Source: Streptomyces sulfonofaciens
GTDB lineage: Bacteria > Actinomycetota > Actinomycetes > Streptomycetales > Streptomycetaceae
DNA length: 64,000 nucleotides
Assembly (NCBI RefSeq): GCF_014656295.1
Contig: NZ_BNCD01000008.1
Coordinates: forward strand, 62,001-126,000
Direction of reading: 5' to 3'
The translations under genes and the position numbers were made by a program. A model generated the notes under the pieces. That model saw only the letters and a list, made by a program, of their open reading frames with translations, had not been told where the DNA came from and ran no database searches. Below, piece after piece: positions 34,100 through 42,115 of the stretch. Every line of letters starts with the position of its first letter. The stretch's first letter is position 1.

Positions 34100-34482
34100 G
34101 ACCGCTCCACGGCGGCGGGCACGTACTGACGCCGGCCGATGACCCGGGAAGCAGGCAGCCGCCCGGCATGGGAGGTCCCGGTGAGGGTCTCGCCGTCGAC
34201 CGTCACGGCGAAGACCAGGTTCAGACGAAGGGGCTTGGTGATGGCCTGGTGCCAGGTCAGCAGGTCGCCGTCCAGCACGATGCCGGTGAGCGGGACCTTC
34301 TCGCCGGTACCACCAGCGGCAGCGGCGATACCGGCCGCGGTGGAAACACCGGTGGCCGTGGAGAGACCGGCGGTAGCGGCGGTACCGGTGATCCGGCCGT
34401 TTTCCCGGCGGAGTTCCAGTACGGCTTCGATACGACCGACGGGGGTGGAGATGGACAGGTCCCAGTTACCTTCGACGGACAT
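34096..34482 (-). CDS. Small conserved hypothetical protein (beta-rich)
   Basis: 128 residues. MSVEGNWDLSISTPVGRIEA, VLELRRENGRITGTA, then after an Ala/Thr-rich insertion (TATGVSTAAGIAAAAGG) VPLTGIVLDGDLLTWHQAI, LRLNLVFAVTVDGETLTGTS. The alternation of short beta strands and G-T-x-x-G repeats resembles lipocalin/START-like or DUF-type ligand-binding barrels. No signal peptide. Second gene in the DJ-1 operon; ATG at 34482 with GGAAGAG upstream. Function unknown. Confidence 0.68.
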   Translation of the reverse strand: MSVEGNWDLSISTPVGRIEAVLELRRENGRITGTAATAGLSTATGVSTAAGIAAAAGGTGEKVPLTGIVLDGDLLTWHQAITKPLRLNLVFAVTVDGETLTGTSHAGRLPASRVIGRRQYVPAAVERS

Positions 34483-34538
34483 ACGGAGGCTCTTCCTTAC
34501 AGTGCGGTACAGAGTGGGTGGACGGCTGCGGGTAGGAA

Positions 34539-35231
34539 TCACAGGGCGGCGGGGACGGGGCCCTGGTTCCGCCACACGGTGCCGCGACGCTCGTGGGCGA
34601 ACAGGTCCTCCACGGCCTGGGCGATACGCGGACCGAGCTCGCGCTCCAGCAGATAGAGGCCCAGGTCGAGCCCGGAGGTGACACCGGCGCCGGTGACCAG
34701 GTCGCCGTCGTCGACGATTCGGGCGCGTACGGCGTGGGCGCCGGTGGCGTCGAGCAGGTCCAGGCCCAGGTGGTGGGTGGTGGCGTAGCGGCCCTCCAGC
34801 AGTCCGGCCATGGCCAGGACCAGCGAGCCACCGCACACGGCGGTGACGGTCACCCGGGGGTTGGCCATCGCCGTCCTGAGCAGACCCGGCAACGCGGTGG
34901 TGAGGGTGCGCCCCAGCAGTACGGAGATGGACTCGTTCCGCCGCCACTCACCGGGGGCTCCGGCTGCCTGGTCCGGGGCCTCGCCGAGCTCGCCCACCCG
35001 CCCCGAGGCCCCCGGCAACAGGACCAGACCGGGTCGGTCCGCGTCCAGGGCCGAGGTGGCGCGCAAGGTCAGTCCCCCCGTTCCGCTGACCACCTCCCGC
35101 GGGCCCTCGGACGAGACGAGCTCGACGCTCATCGTTCCCGCACAGGCGTCGGCGCCGGCGCTCAGGACCTCGTAGGGCGCGATGACGTCGAGCGGGTCGA
35201 AGCCGTCGTAGAGGACGATCTGGGCATGCAT
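34539..35231 (-). CDS. DJ-1/PfpI-family protein
   Basis: 230 residues of the class I glutamine-amidotransferase-like fold. HAQIVLYDGFDPLDVIAPYE is the typical start with the conserved Glu; the nucleophile elbow is VTAVCGGSLVLAMAGLL with Cys-133, and HHLGLDLLDATGA follows. VVSGTGGLTLRATSALD and LVLLPGASGRVGE complete the core. Such proteins include isonitrile hydratases and stress or regulatory proteins. ATG at 35231 with AAGGA upstream. First gene of a three-gene operon, divergent from a GlxA-type regulator that uses the same fold as its sensor domain. Confidence 0.85.
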   Translation of the reverse strand: MHAQIVLYDGFDPLDVIAPYEVLSAGADACAGTMSVELVSSEGPREVVSGTGGLTLRATSALDADRPGLVLLPGASGRVGELGEAPDQAAGAPGEWRRNESISVLLGRTLTTALPGLLRTAMANPRVTVTAVCGGSLVLAMAGLLEGRYATTHHLGLDLLDATGAHAVRARIVDDGDLVTGAGVTSGLDLGLYLLERELGPRIAQAVEDLFAHERRGTVWRNQGPVPAAL

Positions 35232-35443
35232 AACGGGAGTCCTTGGAGAGGGGGATGGAGGCCGGGGCAGTGCCGGAGCGGTCATGACGTTAGCCGGGCA
35301 GGGCCGCGTACCCCAGTGGCGATAGTGACAGTCTTCAACGGGATACCGCCAAGCCGCTGCAAAGGCTTCTGACCTCGGTCTATCAAGGAGGACATGGCTC
35401 TCTGCCCTTCAAGTGTGGTGAGGCGGGCGGGTAGGTTCTGGAC

Positions 35444-36382
35444 ATGCACACAGTCGCCGTCCTCGCGCTCGACCGGGTGATTCCGTTCGACCTGTCCACC
35501 CCGATCGAGGTCTTCAACCGCACCCGGCTCCCCGACGGGCGTCCTGGCTACCAGATCCGGGTGTGTGCCGAGGAACGCGAGGTCGACGCCGGGGCGTTCA
35601 CGTTGCGCGCGCCCTGGGGACTGGAGGGGCTGAAGGGCGCGGACACCGTGATCGTGCCCGGCACGACCGACCCGGCAGAGCCCCCATCGCCCGCCGTCCG
35701 TGCGGCGTTGCGGGAGGCCGCGGACGGGGGCACCAGAATTGCGTCGATCTGTGTCGGCACCTTCCCGCTGGCGGCCTGCGGGCTCCTCGACGGACTGCGG
35801 GCCACCACCCACTGGATCGCCGCGGACCAGCTAGCCGCCGCGTATCCGGCGGTCGACGTCGACCCGGACGTGCTGTACGTCGACAGCGGCCAGATCCTCA
35901 CGTCGGCCGGTGCCTCGGCCGGCCTCGATCTGTGCCTGCACATGATCCGGCGCGACTACGGCTCGGCCGTGGCCGCGGACGCCGCCCGTCTTTCCGTGAT
36001 GCCGCTCGAACGCGAAGGAGGCCAGGCACAGTTCATCGTCCACGACCACACGCCCACGCCGATGGGATCAGTCCTCGAGCCGGTACTGACCTGGCTACGC
36101 GACAACCTGGAGTGCGATCTCACCCTCGACGACATCGCCGCGCACGCCGGGGTCAGCACCCGGACGTTGATCCGGCGTTTTCGCGAGCAGACCGGCACCA
36201 CGCCCCTCCAGTGGCTGCATCGGGCCCGCATCCGTCGGGCGCAGCACCTTCTGGAGACCACTCGTCACTCCGTGGAACGCATCGGTTCCCAGGTCGGATT
36301 CGGCTCACCCACGGCCTTCCGCGACCGATTCAAACGCGCCACCGGTGTGAGTCCGCATGCCTACCGTCGTGCTTTCAGCTAA
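35444..36382 (+). CDS. GlxA-family AraC-type transcriptional regulator with DJ-1-like sensor domain
   Basis: 312 residues. Residues 1-185 form a DJ-1/PfpI domain: VAVLALDRVIPFDLSTPIEV, TVIVPGTTDPAEPPSPAV, Cys-103 in SICVGTFPLAACGLLDG. Residues about 210-312 are the AraC DNA-binding domain: NLECDLTLDDIAAHAGVSTR, TLIRRFREQTGTTPLQWLHR, then SQVGFGSPTAFRDRFKRATG. ATG at 35444 follows TAGGTT by six bases (leaderless). Divergent from an operon starting with a DJ-1 protein, which it presumably activates. The sensor Cys may respond to aldehydes or oxidants. Confidence 0.92.
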   Translation: MHTVAVLALDRVIPFDLSTPIEVFNRTRLPDGRPGYQIRVCAEEREVDAGAFTLRAPWGLEGLKGADTVIVPGTTDPAEPPSPAVRAALREAADGGTRIASICVGTFPLAACGLLDGLRATTHWIAADQLAAAYPAVDVDPDVLYVDSGQILTSAGASAGLDLCLHMIRRDYGSAVAADAARLSVMPLEREGGQAQFIVHDHTPTPMGSVLEPVLTWLRDNLECDLTLDDIAAHAGVSTRTLIRRFREQTGTTPLQWLHRARIRRAQHLLETTRHSVERIGSQVGFGSPTAFRDRFKRATGVSPHAYRRAFS

Positions 36383-36483
36383 CGGGGGCAGGCCCTTCCG
36401 GCTGACGGGGCAGGCCGTCGCGAGCGGGCGACGACACAGGTCATCGGGACGGACCGAGGGGGACTCCCCGCCTTCCCGCCGCG

Positions 36484-37788
36484 CTACTGCCCGTCCCCAG
36501 GAGTCGTCGGTGCGGGCGCCGGTGCGGGTGTCGGCAGGGGTGTCGGCGGGGGCGTCGGCGCGGGTGGTGCGGCGGACCGCCGTAGGCCCGGGGTCAGGGT
36601 GGCCACCAGGGCGACGGCGCCCACGCACAGCAGGCCGCCGCTGACCAGGGCCGTGGTGCCCGATGTGGCGGTTGCGACGAGCCCCCCGCGCAGGTTGCCG
36701 AGATCGGGCCCGGCCTGGCCGACGATCTGCTCGGCGCCGGCGACCCGGCCGAGCAGTCCCACCGGGGTGTGGCCCTGGACGACGGTGCTCCGCGAGACCA
36801 CGCAGACGGTGTCGGCCGCGCCGGCCAGGACGAGGAAGGCCAGCCCCGTCCACGGCTCGGGCGCCATGCCGAACAGCGTGAGCGCCACGCCCCAGGAGGC
36901 GGATCCGACGAGCATGACCAGGCCCGGACGGGGGAGCCGAGTGTAGGTTCCGGACAGGACGGACGCGGTGACACCACCGGCCGCCATCGCGGTCAGGAAC
37001 AGCCCGAGCGTGCGAGGGTCGCCGCCGAACCGCTCCGCGTTGATCAGAGGGAACAGGCTGGTCGGCATCGACAGCACGGTGGCCGCCAGGTCCGTGAGCA
37101 GTGCTCCGCGGATCGCGGGTGTCCGGGCTACGAAGGCCAGGCCGTCCAGGACACCCCGTGGTCCCGGCCGGGCCGACCGGTCTCCGGGATCCATCCGCGG
37201 CAGGCCCCACGCACCGTGGCAGGCGGCCGCGAAGGTGAGCGCGTCGATCGCGTAGCAGCCGTTCACGCCGAGCCCGCCCACGGTCAGGCTGCCGAGGGCA
37301 GGGCCGGCCAACATGGCGCCCTGGAAGGCGAGCCGGTTGAGCGCGAGGCCCGCGGCCAGTCGGTGCGCCGGCAGGAGCCGGGGCACGAAGGTGCGCGAGG
37401 CGGGACCGCTGCCGGCGCCGAAGCAGGACCGCACGGCGACCAGCGCGAGGACGCCGACGGTCGGCAGACGGCCGAAGACCGCCTGCAGCGCGAGCAGGAG
37501 CGAGCACAGGGCCTGTCCGCAGGTGGTCACCAGGTAGAGCGCCCGGCGTTCCACACGGTCGGCGGCCGATCCGGCGAAGAGCCCGAGTACGACGAGCGGC
37601 AGCGCCTGGGCCAGTCCCACGGCGCCGGTCCACGTGGTGCTCCTCGTCGTCTGCCAGACCTGGAACATCACGGCGACGAGGGTCATCTGCCCGCCGAGCG
37701 CGGACAGCGCCTGGCCGGCCAGCAGCCGCCGGAACGGCGGCGACGACCTGAGCGGACTCACATCGAGCAGGGCCCGCCTCAGCACCAT
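36484..37788 (-). CDS. MFS transporter, 12-helix
   Basis: 434 residues. Opens SPPFRRLLAGQALSALGGQM (typical of the MMR/DHA3 group), with QTTRSTTWTGAVGLAQALPL and LGLFAGSAADRVERRALYLV (motif A: GxxxDRxxRR). Twelve hydrophobic segments follow. The C-terminus is Pro/Ala/Thr-rich (PAPTPPPTPLPTPAPAPAP) and probably unstructured. ATG at 37788 overlaps the end of the MarR gene by 10 bp, giving a MarR-exporter pair with translational coupling; the transporter likely exports the MarR ligand. Confidence 0.9.
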   Translation of the reverse strand: MVLRRALLDVSPLRSSPPFRRLLAGQALSALGGQMTLVAVMFQVWQTTRSTTWTGAVGLAQALPLVVLGLFAGSAADRVERRALYLVTTCGQALCSLLLALQAVFGRLPTVGVLALVAVRSCFGAGSGPASRTFVPRLLPAHRLAAGLALNRLAFQGAMLAGPALGSLTVGGLGVNGCYAIDALTFAAACHGAWGLPRMDPGDRSARPGPRGVLDGLAFVARTPAIRGALLTDLAATVLSMPTSLFPLINAERFGGDPRTLGLFLTAMAAGGVTASVLSGTYTRLPRPGLVMLVGSASWGVALTLFGMAPEPWTGLAFLVLAGAADTVCVVSRSTVVQGHTPVGLLGRVAGAEQIVGQAGPDLGNLRGGLVATATSGTTALVSGGLLCVGAVALVATLTPGLRRSAAPPAPTPPPTPLPTPAPAPAPTTPGDGQ

Positions 37789-38495
37789 GCCGGGTCCTGG
37801 GCCAGCTTCTCGGCTATCCGCTCGTGAAAGCTCCTGTGCTCCAGCGCTCGTTCGATGTCGGTGACGACCCGGCTGAGCGGGTAGGGGAGTTCGGCCTCCA
37901 GATCCTCCAGAGCGGCCTCGGTGGCCCTCCACTCCGCCGCCAGACGGTCCACGACGCCGCGGGCGCGGTCCGTCAGCGTCACCTTCTTGCTGCGTGCGTC
38001 GTCGCCCGCGACGGTCTCGACCCAGCCGGCCCTGCGCATCGCCGCGACCTTCTGACTGAGTGCCGAGTGGGTGCGGCCGACCGACTCGGCCAGTTCCGTG
38101 ATGGTCATCGGCCCGCGGTCGGCCAGCCGCAGCAGCTCCATCACATAGGTGGTCTTCAGCCCCTCGATCCGCCCCTCCGCGTAGACCCGTGCGATGTCCG
38201 CATCCATGGCGGCCTGGAGGTACCGCAATGGCCGCCAGAGGCTGTGCAGGGACGGATCCTGCCCACGCCCCCGCTCATGCGCCTCCCCCCGAGCCCGCCC
38301 GTACGTCCGCTCCTGAGCCCGCCCGTACGTCCGCTCATGCGCCTGCCCACGCGCCTGCTCATGTGCTTGCCGATGAGCCCGCTCACGCGCCTCCCCCGCC
38401 GCCTGTGCGGAAGTCTGCGCGGGGGCCCGCACCGGGGTCTGGGCGGGCCGCCCTGCGGGCTCCGGCGGTGGGTTCCGTGCGGGGTTCTTGGCCAT
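37779..38495 (-). CDS. MarR-family regulator with long repetitive N-terminal extension
   Basis: 238 residues. The MarR core is at about 95-235: YVMELLRLADRGPMTITELA, SVGRTHSALSQKVAAMRRAG, WVETVAGDDARSKKVTLTDR (winged helix with the D-x-R-S/K wing). Before it are about 75 residues of Ala/Arg/Glu/His repeats (EARERAHRQAHEQARGQ, HERTYGRAQERTYGR), coded by an imperfect 24-30-bp repeat. That extension is not typical. ATG at 38495 lies 12 bp from a 24-bp near-perfect palindrome, the likely autorepressor site. Operon with the MFS gene. Confidence 0.85.
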   Translation of the reverse strand: MAKNPARNPPPEPAGRPAQTPVRAPAQTSAQAAGEARERAHRQAHEQARGQAHERTYGRAQERTYGRARGEAHERGRGQDPSLHSLWRPLRYLQAAMDADIARVYAEGRIEGLKTTYVMELLRLADRGPMTITELAESVGRTHSALSQKVAAMRRAGWVETVAGDDARSKKVTLTDRARGVVDRLAAEWRATEAALEDLEAELPYPLSRVVTDIERALEHRSFHERIAEKLAQDPAWC

Positions 38496-38506
38496 GAGGA
38501 CATCGT

Positions 38507-38530
38507 AACAGCGCTTATATAAGCACTGTT
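38507..38530. promoter_or_regulatory. MarR operator (24-bp palindrome)
   Basis: AACAG-C-GCTTATATAAGC-A-CTGTT: 22 of 24 positions symmetrical, core GCTTATATAAGC perfect. It is AT-rich against the background and lies 12 bp before the MarR start, so binding would block the operon promoter. Confidence 0.75.
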
Positions 38531-38625
38531 GCAGTTCCTGGCGCGCGGTTCGCCGCAACCAGGTGCCACCCCGCCCACCCCGCCCCGGCGCAGCCGCCCC
38601 GGAACGCCTGTCCCGGCGCACCCGC

Positions 38626-40752
38626 CTACTCGTCCACCCTGACCAGGTGCAGCGAGGTGCTGGCCCAGTCCCCGCGCGGCAGATCGGGCGTGATGCCGTA
38701 CCCGGTCAGCACGGACGCGTGGTGCACCGTGCCGGTGCCGGTGTCCCGGTAGCGGGCGGCGGGGTCCAGGCCGGCGAGCCGCAGGACGGGGAGCGGTGTG
38801 CCGTGGCGCGGTGCACGCTGCCACACCAGCACGAACGCCTCCCGGCGGTCCCCGGTGGTGTACTGCACGGCGGTCGGTCCGTCGTCGCCGGGACCCCGCA
38901 ACCGGTGCTGGGTGCCGTGCTGCACGATGTGCCGGACCTCCTTGTACCGGGCCACCAGCTCGGCGCCCTCGGCGCGTTCCTCGGCCGTCCAGTGCGCGAG
39001 GTCGCCGCCGATCGCCAGCACCCCCGCCATCGCGACGTGGAAGCGGTAGCGCAGCGGCACGCAGCGGCCGGTGAGCTGGTTGGGCACGTCGGTCACCCAG
39101 GCCGTCATCGCCCGTGCCGGATAGACCTGGCTGAAGCCGTGCTGGATCGAGACCCGGTCCGCCGCGTCGGTGTTGTCGGACGGCCACGCCTGGTCGGTAC
39201 GGGAGAGGATGCCCAGGTCGACACGGCCGCCGCCGCCGCTGCACGTCTCGATCCGCAGCCCGTGGTGGTCTGCGCGCAACCGGTCGATGACGGCGTACAG
39301 GTTGTGCACGTACCGCGTCCACAGCACGTCCTGGCCCTCGGCGCGGTCGGGCCAGCCGGCCTCGCTGAAGGCGCGGTTCATGTCCCACTTGAGGAAGTCG
39401 ATGCCGTTGTCCGCGACCAGCCGGGTGAGCCAGCCGTAGGCCCACTCGGCGACGTCGTCGCGTGCGAAGTTGAGCACCAGTTGGTTGCGCAGCTCGGTCC
39501 GGGCGCGGTGGGGGAAGTGCAGGACCCAGTCCGGGTGCGCGCGGTACAGGTCGCTGTCCGGGTTGACCATCTCGGGCTCCACCCACAGGCCGAAGCGCAT
39601 GCCGAGCCGGTGCACCTCCTCGATCAGCGGGGTGAGCCCGTCGGGGAAGCCCTTGGCCGCCGGGGTCCAGTCGCCGAGGCCCGCCGTGTCGTCGCGGCGG
39701 GCGCCGAACCAGCCGTCGTCGACGACGTAGAGCTCGACGCCGAGCTCCGCCGCCTGCCCGGCGAGCGCCTTCTGCCCGCTCTCGCTGACGTCGAAGCCCG
39801 TGGCCTCCCACGAGTTGAACAGCACGGGCCGCAGCTCCTCGGGGTGCGGCAGCACATGGGCCAGGGTGTGGGCGTGCCAGGCCCGGCTCGCCGCGCCGAA
39901 TCCGCCGTCGGTGTAGAGGGCCGCGCAGCGCGGCGTGGTGTACTCCTCGCCGGGGCCGAGCGGCAGGGCCGTGCCGTCCTGTCCCGCGCCGCCGGTGAAC
40001 GCGGTCCGCCCGTCGGGGGTGCGCTGCACGGTGACGTGCCAACTGCCGCTCCAGGCCAGGGCCGCGCTCCACACCTCACCGCGGTCCTCGGTGGCGTCCC
40101 CGGCGTCCAGCATCACCCATGGGTTCGCGTGGTGGCTGGTGATGCCGCGCCGGCTGGTGAGCACGGTCTCGCCGTGCGGCACCGGCTCGCGGTGCAGCAG
40201 GCCCTCGGCCGACCAGCGGCCGGTGACGTGGCTGAGCCGGTAGTCGTCGCGCGGCGGCAGCGTCCAGGCGGCGGAGTCGGCGCGCAGCACGGTGAGCGGC
40301 TCCCGGGACGTGTTGCGCAGCACCGTCCAGCGCTCGATGACGTCGCTGTCGTCGTGGACGCGGTAGTGCAGGACGACCGTGAGCGGGTAGTGGCGGTCGC
40401 AAAACTCCAGGGCGAGTTCGGCCGTTCCGGGCGACGGTTCACCGGTGCTGTGGCCCACGGGCTGCCACTCGAAGGCGCGCGTGCCGTCGGCGAACTGCAC
40501 CCGCAGGGAGGGCGCCCCGTACCGGGTGCCGCCGTCGACGGGCAGTTCCTCACCGGCCGGCGGACGGCCCTCGAAGCTGCTGATCTCCCCGGCCGGCGGC
40601 GACACGAGCTCACCGGCCGCCGCGAGGGTCAGCCGGGGGCCCCACGCGAGGTGGCAAGGCGCTCCCGTGTCGTCGACCCGCAGCGCGTACGACGTGCGCG
40701 GGGTGGAGAGCAGCCAGACCCCACGGGCCGGGTCGAAGGAGATCGCAGACAT
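38626..40752 (-). CDS. Alpha-galactosidase, GH36
   Basis: 708-residue intracellular enzyme removing terminal alpha-D-galactose from oligosaccharides. N-terminal beta-sandwich (about 1-310), then a TIM barrel: FNSWEATGFDVSESGQ, VVDDGWFGARRDDTAGLGDW, FGLWVEPEMVNPDS, FLKWDMNRAF with nucleophile Asp-457, ETCSGGGGRVDLGILSRTD and WPSDNTDA with acid/base Asp-526. C-terminal beta domain ends with VLTGYGITPDLPRGDWAS. No signal peptide. ATG at 40752 has GAGGA upstream. Divergent from the ROK regulator and ABC importer, so it probably processes the sugar they import (raffinose/melibiose-type or galacto-oligosaccharides). Confidence 0.95.
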   Translation of the reverse strand: MSAISFDPARGVWLLSTPRTSYALRVDDTGAPCHLAWGPRLTLAAAGELVSPPAGEISSFEGRPPAGEELPVDGGTRYGAPSLRVQFADGTRAFEWQPVGHSTGEPSPGTAELALEFCDRHYPLTVVLHYRVHDDSDVIERWTVLRNTSREPLTVLRADSAAWTLPPRDDYRLSHVTGRWSAEGLLHREPVPHGETVLTSRRGITSHHANPWVMLDAGDATEDRGEVWSAALAWSGSWHVTVQRTPDGRTAFTGGAGQDGTALPLGPGEEYTTPRCAALYTDGGFGAASRAWHAHTLAHVLPHPEELRPVLFNSWEATGFDVSESGQKALAGQAAELGVELYVVDDGWFGARRDDTAGLGDWTPAAKGFPDGLTPLIEEVHRLGMRFGLWVEPEMVNPDSDLYRAHPDWVLHFPHRARTELRNQLVLNFARDDVAEWAYGWLTRLVADNGIDFLKWDMNRAFSEAGWPDRAEGQDVLWTRYVHNLYAVIDRLRADHHGLRIETCSGGGGRVDLGILSRTDQAWPSDNTDAADRVSIQHGFSQVYPARAMTAWVTDVPNQLTGRCVPLRYRFHVAMAGVLAIGGDLAHWTAEERAEGAELVARYKEVRHIVQHGTQHRLRGPGDDGPTAVQYTTGDRREAFVLVWQRAPRHGTPLPVLRLAGLDPAARYRDTGTGTVHHASVLTGYGITPDLPRGDWASTSLHLVRVDE

Positions 40753-40813
40753 TGATCCTCGCGTTCGGATAGCGCCACAGGAGCAGGGAGCAGCCAAGCG
40801 CTCCTTCGATCAC

Positions 40814-40902
40814 CTGTCAATACCACTACGAGATCTCACATTCATAGGTGAGCGGCATCCATATCAGGCTCTTCAAAAGGGCCTTGCTTCTTTCATTGAC
40901 AG
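40814..40902. promoter_or_regulatory. Divergent promoter region with inverted ATTGACAG sites
   Basis: CTGTCAAT (40814-40821) and its exact complement ATTGACAG (40895-40902) face each other in the GH36/ROK intergenic region; the right copy carries the -35 element of the ROK promoter. CTCAC-N8-GTGAG (40837-40854) lies between. Candidate operators of the ROK protein. Confidence 0.45.
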
Positions 40903-40924
40903 CAGAAAAGAACAACCTTATGTT
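40896..40924 (+). promoter_or_regulatory. Near-consensus sigma-70-type promoter for the ROK-ABC operon
   Basis: TTGACA, 17-bp spacer, TATGTT, then seven bases and an ATG at 40932. Unusually good match to consensus for this genome and a textbook leaderless layout. Confidence 0.8.
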
Positions 40925-40931
40925 TCCGGCC

Positions 40932-42107
40932 ATGCGTTCGACGCCTCCTCGTGAGGCGGCCCCGGCGACCACGCCGGCCGCTTCCCTCGTCTTCACCACT
41001 CTCCTCTCCCACGGCCCGCTCACCCGGGCCGAGATCGGGCGGCGGACCATGCTGTCCGCGGCCGCCGTCACCAAGGCGGTCCGTCCGCTGATGGAGGTCG
41101 GCTATCTGGTCGAGGGTGCGGACGACGGGGCGCGTCCCGCTCTCGGCCGGCCCGCCAACCCGGTCCGGGTGGATGCGGGCCGGGCGCTGTTCATCGGGAT
41201 CAAGGTGACGGGTGACGAGATCATCGCCGTCCTCGCCGACCTGTGCTGCCGCATCCGGGTCGCCCGGCACGTGCGGCTCACGGCCCGGGGGCCGCAGGCG
41301 GTGCTGCCGCGGATCACCGCGCTGGTGCAGGAACTCCTCACGGAGGCCGACGGGTTCGGCGTACGGGTGCGCGGGCTCGGCATCGCCGTCTCGGGGGACG
41401 TGGACCGCACGCGTGGCGTGGTCCGCTACTCGCCGTTCCTGGAGTGGCGCGACATCGCGCTCGCCGAGATCGTGGAGACGGCGACCGGGCTGCCGGTCAC
41501 GGTCGACAACGACGTACGCGCGCTCACGGTCGCCGAGCAGTGGTTCGGAGCGGGCGTCGGCCTCTCCCACTTCGCGCTGGTGACGGTGGGTGCCGGCATC
41601 GGCTGCGGCCTGGTGGTGCACGGACGGGTGGTGTCGGGTGCGCACGGCGTGGCCGGCGAGATCGGGCACCTGTCCATCGACCCGCTCGGCCCGCCCTGCC
41701 ACTGCGGCAACAACGGCTGCGTCGAGGCCATCGCGGCCGATCCCGCCATCCTGCGCGAGGTCCGCAAGGCGACCGGGAAGCCCGTGCACACCGCTGCCGA
41801 GGCGCTGGCGCTCGCGCATGAGGGGGACCCCGGCGTCCGCGACGTCTACGCACGGGCCGGCGAGGCCATCGGCAGGGCCATCGGTTCCGTGGTCAACGTC
41901 CTCGGCCCGGAGCGAGTGATCATCTCCGGCGAGGGTCTGGCCGCCTACGACCTGTTCGCCGAGGGCATCCGCGACGCCTTAGCGGCCTCCGCCTTCGGTG
42001 CCGCCGCGCAGTGCGACGTGATGACACGTCCGCTGCCCTTCGAGGAATGGGCGCGCGGGGCCGCGGCCACGGCGATCCAGTCCTTCATCGGATCAGACAC
42101 GTACTAG
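40932..42107 (+). CDS. ROK-family regulator of the galactoside importer
   Basis: 391 residues. Winged helix domain: ASLVFTTLLSHGPLTRAEIG, RRTMLSAAAVTKAVRPLMEV. ROK core: GIKVTGDEIIAVLADLCC, LVTVGAGIGCGLVVHGR, and the intact zinc motif GPPCHCGNNGCVEAIAADP, unlike the first ROK protein of this window. The start at 40932 is chosen because it lies seven bases from TATGTT; an ATG at 40920 overlaps the -10. A leucine codon near the C-terminus is TTA (41979-41981), so translation may depend on the bldA tRNA. First gene of an operon with the binding protein eight bases downstream. Confidence 0.93.
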   Translation: MRSTPPREAAPATTPAASLVFTTLLSHGPLTRAEIGRRTMLSAAAVTKAVRPLMEVGYLVEGADDGARPALGRPANPVRVDAGRALFIGIKVTGDEIIAVLADLCCRIRVARHVRLTARGPQAVLPRITALVQELLTEADGFGVRVRGLGIAVSGDVDRTRGVVRYSPFLEWRDIALAEIVETATGLPVTVDNDVRALTVAEQWFGAGVGLSHFALVTVGAGIGCGLVVHGRVVSGAHGVAGEIGHLSIDPLGPPCHCGNNGCVEAIAADPAILREVRKATGKPVHTAAEALALAHEGDPGVRDVYARAGEAIGRAIGSVVNVLGPERVIISGEGLAAYDLFAEGIRDALAASAFGAAAQCDVMTRPLPFEEWARGAAATAIQSFIGSDTY

Positions 42108-42115
42108 GAGTAGCG

